DNA from: DASZFV01 sp035549075 | GTDB lineage: Bacteria > Myxococcota_A > Polyangia > Fen-1088 | Assembly: GCA_035549075.1 (NCBI GenBank) | Contig: DASZRT010000143.1 | Location: 62,001-126,000 of the forward strand | DNA length: 64,000 nt | Direction: 5' to 3' | Part shown: positions 54,105-61,501 of the stretch, one piece after another | How the letters are laid out: each line of letters opens with the position of its first letter | How positions within the stretch are numbered: position 1 is the stretch's first letter | Notes under the pieces: generated by a model | The model's database searches: none | What the model saw: only the letters and a program-made list of their open reading frames with translations | Told to the model about the DNA's origin: nothing | Program-made: the position numbers and the translations under genes

Positions 54105-55267
54105 TGGTGCGCGTGAAGGGATCTCGGTTCGCGGCGCTCGCGCTCGTCGTGCTCGGCGCCGGCTGCGGCAGCCTCCCCGACCCGACGACGGTCAGGGACC
54201 TGCGCGTGCTCGCCGTCAAGGCCGAGCCCGCGGGGTTCCTCGTGCCGCCCGACGACGCGAAGTCGCTCACGACGACGGACGCGAAGCTCACGGCGCTCGT
54301 CGTCGATCCGATGGGCCAAACCATGACGCTCGACGTGACGGCCGTCGGCTGCCCCGACTTCATCGACACGATCACGTCGGCGAGCGGCAAGGGCAGCAAG
54401 CTGTGCCCCGACGCCGCGACGACGAACGCGCTGCCGAAGCCGCTCGACACGCTGCTCGCGACGAGCGACCTGCCCGACTCGACGGCCATGCCCATCGATT
54501 CGATGACGGGCTCGCCGATCGAGTACGGCCCGACGGCGACCTACGGCGTGAGCGCCGACAAGCTCGACGACTTCTTCTCGCTGGCGACGAAGAACGACCC
54601 GGTGCTCGACAGCGACACCTTCCGCCAGAGCGTCCAGTACAACCGCGACTTCGGCATGGACGCCATCGTCGGCTTCACGTTCGGCCTCGGCACCGAGCAG
54701 GCGACGGCGCTCAAGCGCATCGTCTATTGGCCGCTGCTGCCCGACGCCGACACCGCGAACGTCACGCCGCTCCAGCCCGACGATCCGCCGCGCAAGGACT
54801 GCCCCGACACGCAGGTCGCCAACCAGAACCCCGTGCTCACGCGCGTCGATCTCTACCGCCACCTCGTCGAGGGCAAGCCGACCGATCTCTACGCCGACGC
54901 CGTGCCGACGGTGTCGCTCTCGGCGAAGGACGAGCTCTACGTCGAGCCGGTGTGGGATCCAGCGTCGATCGAGAAGTACTACCTGCGCTCGAAGGACGGG
55001 AACACGGGCGCGATCACGACGCAGTGCCACCACGAGCAGCTGACGTTCAACTTCTTCGCGACGGCGGGCACGTTCTCGCCGGCCGATCGCACGAGCGAGC
55101 TGCCGCCTTTCCTCGACAAGGACAGCGTGCTGCGCACCGACAGCAAGTACGGAATGCCAGGCATCGCCGACGTGCCCGCGAGCGGGGTCGTCACGATCTG
55201 GGTCACCGCGCGCGACGAGCGCGCCGGGCAGACGTGGTCGAGCCGCACGATCAAGGTCGTGCCTTGA
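54104..55267 (+). CDS. Lipoprotein paired with the TonB receptor (SusD-like position)
   Basis: 387 residues from ATG 54104; the TGATG shares one base with the receptor stop. Lipobox is VLGAGC. The mature protein starts PDPTTVRDLRVLAVKAEPAGFLVPP and has scattered Cys (AVGCPDFID, KLCPDAAT, KDCPDTQ, TQCHHEQ). The folds in the middle (YGVSADKLDDFFSLATK, ELYVEPVWDPASIEKYYLR) are not a family I recognise. The C-terminal ~60 residues look like an immunoglobulin-like domain (GVVTIWVTARDERAGQTWSSR). By position it may cover or assist the receptor, as SusD does for SusC, but no sequence kinship to SusD is seen. Confidence 0.72.
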   Translation: MVRVKGSRFAALALVVLGAGCGSLPDPTTVRDLRVLAVKAEPAGFLVPPDDAKSLTTTDAKLTALVVDPMGQTMTLDVTAVGCPDFIDTITSASGKGSKLCPDAATTNALPKPLDTLLATSDLPDSTAMPIDSMTGSPIEYGPTATYGVSADKLDDFFSLATKNDPVLDSDTFRQSVQYNRDFGMDAIVGFTFGLGTEQATALKRIVYWPLLPDADTANVTPLQPDDPPRKDCPDTQVANQNPVLTRVDLYRHLVEGKPTDLYADAVPTVSLSAKDELYVEPVWDPASIEKYYLRSKDGNTGAITTQCHHEQLTFNFFATAGTFSPADRTSELPPFLDKDSVLRTDSKYGMPGIADVPASGVVTIWVTARDERAGQTWSSRTIKVVP

Positions 55268-55350
55268 TGGCTTACGAGGCGATGAAAGCGAAGGCCAAAC
55301 CGGCGTCCAAACCTCGCGCGAAGACGCGCGCCGGCAAGCAGCGCCGTTAA
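55267..55350 (+). CDS. 27-residue basic small protein, coupled to the lipoprotein
   Basis: The ATG overlaps the preceding TGA (TGATG) and the 27 codons end in TAA. The peptide begins MAYEAMKAKAKPASKPRAKT and 10 of 27 residues are Lys or Arg; there are no Cys and no hydrophobic segment. The TonB-receptor/lipoprotein/peptide run thus ends in three consecutive one-to-four-base overlaps, which favours real translation. Its composition resembles nucleic-acid-binding or histone-like tails. It could also be chance read-through; conservation in relatives would decide. Confidence 0.4.
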   Translation: MAYEAMKAKAKPASKPRAKTRAGKQRR

Positions 55351-55745
55351 CGAGCCGGCGTCCCGCGTTTCGGGAGCAGGTGCTTGATCTGTTCGTAATT
55401 GGGCGCGAGCTCGTGAAGGAGGTGCGTCGTCCTTCCGTTGGCCCTCAACCTCGCAACGATCTCGTGCTCGGGAACGTTTACGTTGTAGCCGCGAACGCAC
55501 GTCATCATCGGGTCAGCGGCGTGGCCGAACAGCTTGCAGATGAGCGGCCTCGCCTCGTAAATGGTGCACCTCCCGCCTTGGTACAGCGGGCACGTGCCGT
55601 CGAGTGAAGCCGCCGGTTCGATGCCGTTTTCGGCGATGAACCGCTGAATCTTGCGAAATTCGTCGTCGGTGGCGGGCACGATGCCGCAACAGTCGCCGCA
55701 GCCGTCGTCGCAGCGCATCGGAGGAATGACCCGCAGCTTCTTCAA
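55347..55745 (-). CDS. YkgJ family Cys-cluster protein
   Basis: 132 residues from TTG 55745 (ATG at 55718 is the alternative and would remove nine residues). The Cys cluster is RCDDGCGDCCGIVPATDDEF, then GTCPLYQGGRCTIYEARPLICKLFG. Together these make the CxxxCxxCC and later Cys set of YkgJ proteins, which are thought to bind zinc or an iron-sulfur cluster. The C-terminal ~45 residues are helical (PEHEIVARLRANGRTTHLLHE). No signal peptide, so cytoplasmic. Its stop overlaps the convergent 27-residue small gene by four bases. Confidence 0.85.
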   Translation of the reverse strand: MKKLRVIPPMRCDDGCGDCCGIVPATDDEFRKIQRFIAENGIEPAASLDGTCPLYQGGRCTIYEARPLICKLFGHAADPMMTCVRGYNVNVPEHEIVARLRANGRTTHLLHELAPNYEQIKHLLPKRGTPAR

Positions 55746-55857
55746 GGCGCTTCGCAGATTGACACGCTCGATCTCTCGCGGCCAAGCCTTCCGGTGCAGT
55801 CGCCCAGGGTCCCGTGCACTTGCAGGCGCCCGTCATCTGTGGTCAGTTCGGGCGCAA

Positions 55858-56805
55858 ATGAAGCCTCGCCGCCAAAGCATGTTGGTTCTCTCGTTTCTCC
55901 TCTCGATTGGCTGCAGCTCGGGCAGCGGAACCGGCAACACCGGCGGCACCGGCGGCACGACCAACCCGGGCGGCACCGGCGGCACGACGGGTCAGATGAC
56001 GGGCGGCACGACCGGATCCACGGGCGGCACGACCGGCTCGTCGGGCGGCACCGGCGGCACCACCGCTTCCGGTGGCGTGACGGGCTCGGGCGGCTCGTCC
56101 GCGGGCGGTGCCGGCGGCACCCCGCAGGGCGGCACCGGCGGCACGACGGCTCATGATCCGTACACGTGCAGCCTCGTCATCGGCTTGTTCACGACGAGCC
56201 AGTGGTTCAACGGCACGAACCCGGGCGGCGCCAGCAAGACGTTCTTGCAGCAGCCCGGCATCGACGCCTCGAAGTGGGAGGGCAAGACGCAGAAGTACTC
56301 CTACGCCGAGAAGTGGGCCGATCCGACCAACAGCGTCTGGAGCGCCGCCGTCACGCAGCCGTGCGCGACGAACTCGACGACGCCCGATCGCGTCGTCTTC
56401 GTCGGCTTCAGCCCCTACGCGCCCGCGACCGATCAGGACTACGCGAAGTACCACCCGGGCGGCGCCGATCAGGCGAGCTGGGAAGCGACGCTCAACTCGG
56501 TCATCTCGACCATCAAGATGAAGTTCCCGAGCGTGAAGGCGATCGACATCCTCACGATGGGTCGCGCGCCCAACAACATGCTCTGCTCCAACAACAACGA
56601 CCCGGACACGATCATCCCGGCGTTCGAAGACGCGGCCTTCGAGGCCGTCGCCGCGGCGTCGAACGGCTTCGTCACGGTCGGCCCGAAGTACTACGTTCCG
56701 GACTGCAACACGTCGTACATCTTCGCCAACGACAGCGATTACACGACGACGGGCGCGAACGCGCTCGCCGTGCAGATCGGCACGTACTACGCCGCTCACC
56801 CGTAG
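55858..56805 (+). CDS. Gly/Thr-linker lipoprotein, possibly an inactive SGNH-like domain
   Basis: 315 residues from ATG 55858 (a second ATG at 55879 is closer to the hydrophobic core). Lipobox is LSIGC; an ~80-residue GGTGGTTG linker follows. The domain begins TCSLVIGLFTTSQWFNGTNPG and has VVFVGFSPYAPATDQDYAKYHPGGADQASW, then AIDILTMGRAPNNML, and ends YIFANDSDYTTTGANALAVQ. The last motif sits where SGNH hydrolases have Asp-x-x-His, but the His is absent. A non-catalytic SGNH fold or a new family is possible; I do not claim activity. It is convergent with the diheme lipoprotein. Confidence 0.65.
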   Translation: MKPRRQSMLVLSFLLSIGCSSGSGTGNTGGTGGTTNPGGTGGTTGQMTGGTTGSTGGTTGSSGGTGGTTASGGVTGSGGSSAGGAGGTPQGGTGGTTAHDPYTCSLVIGLFTTSQWFNGTNPGGASKTFLQQPGIDASKWEGKTQKYSYAEKWADPTNSVWSAAVTQPCATNSTTPDRVVFVGFSPYAPATDQDYAKYHPGGADQASWEATLNSVISTIKMKFPSVKAIDILTMGRAPNNMLCSNNNDPDTIIPAFEDAAFEAVAAASNGFVTVGPKYYVPDCNTSYIFANDSDYTTTGANALAVQIGTYYAAHP

Positions 56806-56858
56806 CGGGTGTCGGTTCGAGACGGCGGGACATCGCCCGCCGTCTTCGGGACACTAGA

Positions 56859-58040
56859 CTAGCGGGCCGTGCAGGCGTTGATCGGGTTCGCGATCGGCGC
56901 GAGCGACTTCAGGTAGTCGGCGATCGCCGTCGCGTCCGACACGGTGATGACCGTGTTGGCGCGCATCGGCGAGCACAGCGGGTTGAGGAGCTGATCCTGC
57001 CCCGCGATGATCGCCGTGACGATGTCGCCAACCGACCAGGTCTTGATGCCGGTGGTGTCGGGCGTGAGGTTCGACGCCTGGAACATCATCGTGCCGCCGT
57101 CGAACGCGATCGACGACGTCTTGCCGCCCTGGAACGCCTTGGTCTCGTCGATGTGCAGCGGCGAGGTCGTGCCCGTGTTGACGGTGTGGCAGGTGACGCA
57201 GAGGAGCGTCGCGAGGTACTTGCCGTTGCTGGCATCGGCTGAGGCGTCGGCGCCCGGCGACGGCAGCTTCGCCGGATCGGCCGGCGTCCACTGCGGCGAC
57301 GTCGGCTGCGTCGCGTACACGCCGGCGTTGGCCTTGACCTCGTGCGCGACCGCCTCGAGCGAGCGCAGGTACGCGACGATCGCCTGAGCGTCGGTGTCGG
57401 TGAGGTTCGCGTACTGGTAGTACGGCATGTTCGCGAACAGGTACGCCGGGGCGCCCGCATCGGCGCCGCCGTCGGCGCTCGAGCCCTCCGGATCCTTGCC
57501 CATGCGAAACGCGTCGATGATCTGCTGATCGCTCCAGCCCTTGAGCCCCGTGGCGTCGGGCGTGAGGTTCGGCGTGCTGAGGCAATCGCCGTTCGTGGCC
57601 GCCGTGCAATCGACGCCGCCGAACAGCTTGGTCGTGTCGATGGCGCCGCTCGCCTTCGGCGAGTGGCAATTCACGCAGCCGAGCACGCCCGTAAGATATT
57701 GGCCACGAGCCTGCTCCGCCGTCTGCGTGGGCGCGTCCGACGCATCGGAGGCGTCGGCGACGTCGGAAGGCGCGTCGGCGGAATCGACCGAGCCGTCGGT
57801 CGTCGATCCCCCGCTGCCCCCGCTGCCCCCGCTGCCCCCGCTGCCCCCGCTCGAACCGCCGGAGCCTCCGCTCGAGCCCCCAGAGCCGCCGGTCGAGCCA
57901 CCCGAGCCAGCGCCCGCGTCGTTGCCACCTTTCGTGCTCGAGCTGCAGCCGAGGGGCGCGAGGACGAGCGTCGCGATCATCCCGAGCCCAGCGAACGAAA
58001 GCCCGCGTGAAGAAGATCTACGGTCAGATGTTTTCGGCAT
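56859..58040 (-). CDS. Diheme cytochrome c-like lipoprotein
   Basis: 393 residues from ATG 58040. Lipobox is APLGC. A ~65-residue GSGGSTGGSGGSSGG linker contains a tandem nine-base repeat. Two cytochrome c domains follow: the first has LTGVLGCVNCHSPKAS and the axial-Met-like FANMPYYQYANLTD. The second has TLLCVTCHTVNTG and LCSPMRANTVITVSD. Both keep the c-type pattern of CXXCH near the start and Met late in the domain. DAQAIVAYLRSLEAV and ATAIADYLKSLAPI are the last helices of each domain. Probably an electron carrier tethered to the outer side of a membrane. It is divergent from the di-heme oxidoreductase, a likely partner. Confidence 0.88.
   Translation of the reverse strand: MPKTSDRRSSSRGLSFAGLGMIATLVLAPLGCSSSTKGGNDAGAGSGGSTGGSGGSSGGSGGSSGGSGGSGGSGGSGGSTTDGSVDSADAPSDVADASDASDAPTQTAEQARGQYLTGVLGCVNCHSPKASGAIDTTKLFGGVDCTAATNGDCLSTPNLTPDATGLKGWSDQQIIDAFRMGKDPEGSSADGGADAGAPAYLFANMPYYQYANLTDTDAQAIVAYLRSLEAVAHEVKANAGVYATQPTSPQWTPADPAKLPSPGADASADASNGKYLATLLCVTCHTVNTGTTSPLHIDETKAFQGGKTSSIAFDGGTMMFQASNLTPDTTGIKTWSVGDIVTAIIAGQDQLLNPLCSPMRANTVITVSDATAIADYLKSLAPIANPINACTAR
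57808..57851. repeat. Nine-base tandem repeat in the diheme lipoprotein linker
   Basis: The unit CCCCCGCTG (plus strand) occurs four times in full and once in part. On the coding strand it encodes repeated Gly-Gly-Ser, so slippage would change linker length in steps of three residues without frameshift. Confidence 0.9.
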
Positions 58041-58475
58041 CGCGGCTGACCGTAGACCAAATTCCTTCAATGGGCCCAATACAAATGACTCGCGTCGGCG
58101 CTTACATCGGCTGGCCACGCCCGCACCGCACCCACATGTCGGGCTCACGCCGCGAGCGGCGTCACACAAAGTTCCGGTTTTGATCTTCGGGTTCTGCTGA
58201 CTTAGTCGCGATCGGCTCGAACGATCAGCGCGCCAAGTTGGCTTGACCGCTGCATTCTTCCCACACCGGATGCAACAGAACGCACACGTCCTCCATTGTG
58301 GAGTAGTGGGGGGCGGAGTAGCTTTTCGTTTGGGCGAAGCGCCTCTCGCGAGGAGGCGCTTCGGCTCGATCTACTCGCCGCCTGGGCCGCCACCGTAGTT
58401 ATTCGGGCACTGAGCCGAACCGATCGCAGCGTGGTCCATCCACGCCCGGCAATCGACGACACAGGAGGAGTCACG
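58041..58475. promoter_or_regulatory. 435-base divergent intergenic region with an 11-base inverted repeat
   Basis: It separates the diheme lipoprotein from the di-heme oxidoreductase. A perfect 11-base inverted repeat (58336-58346 with 58354-58364, seven-base loop) lies 112 bases before the oxidoreductase ATG, and a smaller six-base one lies at 58147-58162. GGAGGAG at 58464-58470 is the ribosome site. No gene or structured RNA family is recognised; promoters are presumably here but no clear -35/-10 pair was found. Confidence 0.5.
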
Positions 58476-60947
58476 ATGTCTGCACCGCGTTCATTGAGCC
58501 AAGTTTTCGCCCGCGGAGGCCTCGTCGGCCTGCTGGCTCTCGGAGCCTGCACCGGCGAGACGATGGGCCCCGGCAGCACCGGCAACGGACAGACCGGCAA
58601 CAACAACGCTGGTCAGACCGACAACGGGACGCCCGGTTCGACCAACAACAACCCGTCGGGCAACGGCGGCACGGGCGTCGTCAACACGATGCCTGGTGAC
58701 GGCACGGGCACGACGACGAACCCGGGTGACGGCACCGGCACGACGACGACGCCTCCTCCGTACACGGGCAACGGCATGCCGCCGAGCGACAGCTGCAACG
58801 GCTCGCTGCCGGGCAGCTACGTCACGCTCTGCAGCGCCTGCCACAACCAGGCCGGCCAGGCGAACTCGCGCTACCCCGACCTCTACAAGTTCATGGGCAC
58901 CGAGGACGCGTTCGCGGCCCAGGTGCGCAACGGCGGCAAGGAGATGGCCGCCTACTCGACCGCGCTCATCAGCGACGGCGACATCTCGGCGATCTACCGC
59001 TACTTCACGGGCGCGAACGGCCAGCGTCCCACGCTCGACAGCGTCCAGCTGAACGGCGTCATGCCGCTCTACTCGGCGACCGATGCGATGGTCAACGGCC
59101 CGATCGTCATCCACAAGGACGACGGCTCGATCTGGACGCGCGGCGCCGGCCGCGTCCGTGGCCGCCACGAGAAGGAAGGCTCGTTCGGCCAGTTCCTCGA
59201 GAACTACTTCGACAACCGCACGTACGGCTTCATCGTCCAGGACTACACGAACACGGCGACGAAGCACATCAAGACGACGTACGAGCCGGTCTCGACGCCG
59301 GACCACAACGGCAACCGCATCACGAACTGGCGCCATTGGAAGATGCAGGGCGACAACGCGACCTTCATGCAGAACGACTACATGAAGGACGGCACGATGG
59401 CTGACGCGCCGATGCCCCCGACGGGCAAGACGGCGTTCGTGCAGTACTTCGACGACGTGAACCCGCCGGGCGGCCGCACGTTCACGCAGGGCCAGAACTT
59501 CGAGTTCGAGTTCGGCATCTTCATCACGCCGTCCGAGCTCGTGACGCCCGGGTCGCGCGACTCGTACTACACGGACACGTTCCGCTACCAGATCGGCATC
59601 GGCGGTCTCACGCCGTACAACATGGACTACGACAACGGCATGGCGCCGTTCAATGCCATGGGCCCGATCCCGGACGCGCGCTTCGGCGGCGACACGACGG
59701 CCTCGTGGCTCCGCATCGAGCCGTACAACTACTACGGCGAGATGGCGCTCAACATGCAGCAGGAGAACGTGCAGAACTTCGTCGGCGGCCGCCGGCTGTT
59801 CCACACGGACTTCGCGACGGGCGCTCACTCGGATCCGGGCAACCCGGCCCTCACGACCGTCGCGGGCTTCGCGGGCCCGGTGAACAACACGAACTCCTGC
59901 GAGAGCTGCCACTTCCGCAACGGCCCCGGCTTCCAGCTCACGGGCGCGCTCGACTCGAAGTCGTCGATGGTCTTCAAGTTCCCGGGCGCGAAGGGCCAGC
60001 TGCACCAGCAGACGGGCTCGGTCACGGTCGGCGCGCAGGTGACGAAGACGGTCATGCTGAGCGACGGCACGTCGGTCACGCTGTCGAAGCCGGCCTACTC
60101 GGTGACGACGATGGCCGGTGGCGCGCAAGCGTTCTCGGCCCGCATCGCGCGTAAGCTCGTCGGCATGGGCCTCCTCGAGGCCATCGACGAGCGCACGCTC
60201 CTCACGCGCGCCGACCGCCTCGACTGCAACAAGGACGGCATCTCGGGCCGCCCGCTCTACGTCTCGGATCCGCAGAACGGCGCGCTCCGCATCGGCCGCT
60301 TCGGCTGGAAGGCCGAGAAGGTCAGCGTCAAGCACCAGGTGGCCGACGCCCTCGTGAACGACATCGACGTCGGCACGAGCATCTTCAAGGACTCGGCCGG
60401 CAAGGCGGAGCTCTCGGATGCGGACCTCGCGAAGATCACGACGTACATGAGCCTGCTCTCGGTGCCGCCGCAGCAGAACGCGAACGACCCCGACGTTCAG
60501 AAGGGCGCGCAGATCTTCAAGACGGTCGGCTGCGCGAACTGCCACATGACGGACGCGATCACGGGCGCGAACCACCCGTTCACGGAGCTCCGCAACCAGT
60601 CCATCAAGCCCTACTCGGACCTCCTGCTCCACGACATGGGTCCGGACCTGGCTGACAACAGCGGCATCCAGGCGCCCAGCGACACCGACACGAGCTCGAC
60701 GGCGGCCCTCGCGCCGGCGGGTGCTTCGGAGTGGCGCACGGCTCCGCTCTGGGGCATCGGCCTCCTCACGACGGTCGACCCGATGGGCCGCGCGACGAGC
60801 CTCGGCCTGCTCCACGACGGCCGCGCCAAGTCGCCGCTCGAGGCCGTCCTCTGGCACGGAGGCGAGGCCGAGAAGGTCAAGGCTGCCTTCATCGCCCTCC
60901 CCGCCGCCGACCGCGCCGCGCTCCTGAAGTTCCTCGCGAACATCTAG
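58476..60947 (+). CDS. Di-heme oxidoreductase (DUF1111/thiol oxidoreductase-like) lipoprotein with extra N-terminal CXXCH
   Basis: 823 residues from ATG 58476 (GGAGGAG upstream). Lipobox is LALGAC; the linker is Asn/Gly/Thr-rich (~25-100) unlike the Ser-rich ones. A small cytochrome-type domain carries VTLCSACHNQ and a late DISAIYRYF helix. The main domain has two further hemes: NSCESCHFRNGPGFQ and VGCANCHMTDAITG. Family landmarks are RIGRFGWKAEK, VADALVNDIDVGTSIF and the late LLHDMGPDLADNSG, WRTAPLWGIGLL and LLHDGRAKSPLEAVLWHGGEA; these are the DUF1111 signature. The ~300-residue insert between the first and second hemes is aromatic-rich and unrecognised. A three-heme redox enzyme at the cell surface is inferred. 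Confidence 0.9.
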   Translation: MSAPRSLSQVFARGGLVGLLALGACTGETMGPGSTGNGQTGNNNAGQTDNGTPGSTNNNPSGNGGTGVVNTMPGDGTGTTTNPGDGTGTTTTPPPYTGNGMPPSDSCNGSLPGSYVTLCSACHNQAGQANSRYPDLYKFMGTEDAFAAQVRNGGKEMAAYSTALISDGDISAIYRYFTGANGQRPTLDSVQLNGVMPLYSATDAMVNGPIVIHKDDGSIWTRGAGRVRGRHEKEGSFGQFLENYFDNRTYGFIVQDYTNTATKHIKTTYEPVSTPDHNGNRITNWRHWKMQGDNATFMQNDYMKDGTMADAPMPPTGKTAFVQYFDDVNPPGGRTFTQGQNFEFEFGIFITPSELVTPGSRDSYYTDTFRYQIGIGGLTPYNMDYDNGMAPFNAMGPIPDARFGGDTTASWLRIEPYNYYGEMALNMQQENVQNFVGGRRLFHTDFATGAHSDPGNPALTTVAGFAGPVNNTNSCESCHFRNGPGFQLTGALDSKSSMVFKFPGAKGQLHQQTGSVTVGAQVTKTVMLSDGTSVTLSKPAYSVTTMAGGAQAFSARIARKLVGMGLLEAIDERTLLTRADRLDCNKDGISGRPLYVSDPQNGALRIGRFGWKAEKVSVKHQVADALVNDIDVGTSIFKDSAGKAELSDADLAKITTYMSLLSVPPQQNANDPDVQKGAQIFKTVGCANCHMTDAITGANHPFTELRNQSIKPYSDLLLHDMGPDLADNSGIQAPSDTDTSSTAALAPAGASEWRTAPLWGIGLLTTVDPMGRATSLGLLHDGRAKSPLEAVLWHGGEAEKVKAAFIALPAADRAALLKFLANI

Positions 60948-60967
60948 CCCGGCCCCCAGCGACAAAG

Positions 60968-61000
60968 AAGCCCCGGTCGAGAAATCGACCGGGGCTTTTT
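60968..61000 (+). terminator. Intrinsic terminator after the di-heme oxidoreductase gene
   Basis: A perfect 13-base stem (60968-60980 with 60985-60997) closes a GAAA tetraloop. It ends in a run of T's (60996-61000, with four more after one C). It starts 20 bases past the stop and is the only textbook intrinsic terminator I found in the window. Confidence 0.93.
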
Positions 61001-61034
61001 CTTTTCCACCCGAATACGAGAGGAGCAATTCCGT

Positions 61035-61075
61035 CCCCTCGCCCCGCGAAGCGGGGAGAGGGTCGGGGTGAGGGG
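61035..61075. repeat. GC-rich palindromic element between terminator and DksA-like gene
   Basis: CCCCGC (61042-61047) pairs with GCGGGG (61051-61056) around GAA, and CCCCTC (61035-61040) pairs with GAGGGG (61070-61075) outside it. The combination CCCCGCGAAGCGGGGAGAGGG is a type of palindrome that recurs as an intergenic repeat in many high-GC genomes; only one copy is seen here. Confidence 0.5.
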
Positions 61076-61094
61076 TCTCCCCTTCCGCGCAGCG

Positions 61095-61484
61095 CTAGCG
61101 AAAATCGCGCAGGCTCTTCCGCGTGCCGCCGCGCTTGCCGTCCTTCGCGGCCTGGCACTCGACGCAGAGCTCGACGTAGGGCATGAGCGTGAGGCGCTTC
61201 GCCGGGATGTCCTCCTCGCACTCGGTGCAGAGGCCGTACATCTCGGGCTCGCCGTCGAGGCGCGCCAGCGCCGCCGTCGTGAGGCGCAGGATCGTCGCGC
61301 GCTCGCGGTTGCGGTTCGACGCGATCGCCTGGCTCATCTCGGTGAGCGGCTGCGCGTCCTCGTCGGTGCCCACGGCCGTGTCGTCGCTGCGCCCCGGCTC
61401 GATCTCGATGTCGCCCCCCTGAAGGAGCGCGTCTTTGATCTCGAGCAGTCGTTTGCGGTGGCGCGCGCGTTCGGCCGTCGTCAC
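61095..61484 (-). CDS. DksA/TraR family zinc-finger protein
   Basis: 129 residues from GTG 61484. An N-terminal helical half (ERARHRKRLLEIKDALLQGG ... SQAIASNRNRERATILRLTTAALARLD, by parts) forms the coiled-coil arm. The C-terminal zinc finger is YGLCTECEEDIPAKRLTLMP, with the second Cys pair in LCVECQ, i.e. the four-Cys DksA/TraR class. Such proteins bind the RNA polymerase secondary channel to adjust transcription; at 129 residues it is shorter than E. coli DksA (151). It is convergent with the terminator-bearing oxidoreductase gene and lies 17 bases downstream of nothing on its strand except its hydrolase neighbour's 3' side. Confidence 0.9.
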   Translation of the reverse strand: MTTAERARHRKRLLEIKDALLQGGDIEIEPGRSDDTAVGTDEDAQPLTEMSQAIASNRNRERATILRLTTAALARLDGEPEMYGLCTECEEDIPAKRLTLMPYVELCVECQAAKDGKRGGTRKSLRDFR

Positions 61485-61501
61485 GGCGCGAGTCTACCGA
61501 C

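Noticed and set aside
54104..55267. Calling the receptor-linked lipoprotein SusD
   Set aside because: It lacks the helical TPR-type pattern of SusD; the likeness is positional only.
58041..58475. tRNA or structured RNA in the long intergenic gap
   Set aside because: No cloverleaf, anticodon arm or known RNA motif could be drawn; only short inverted repeats were found.
58491..61028. Open frame of about 845 codons antisense to the di-heme oxidoreductase
   Set aside because: It is a low-complexity Arg/Ala/Val shadow, runs across the intrinsic terminator, and the sense frame has heme motifs and a strong ribosome site.
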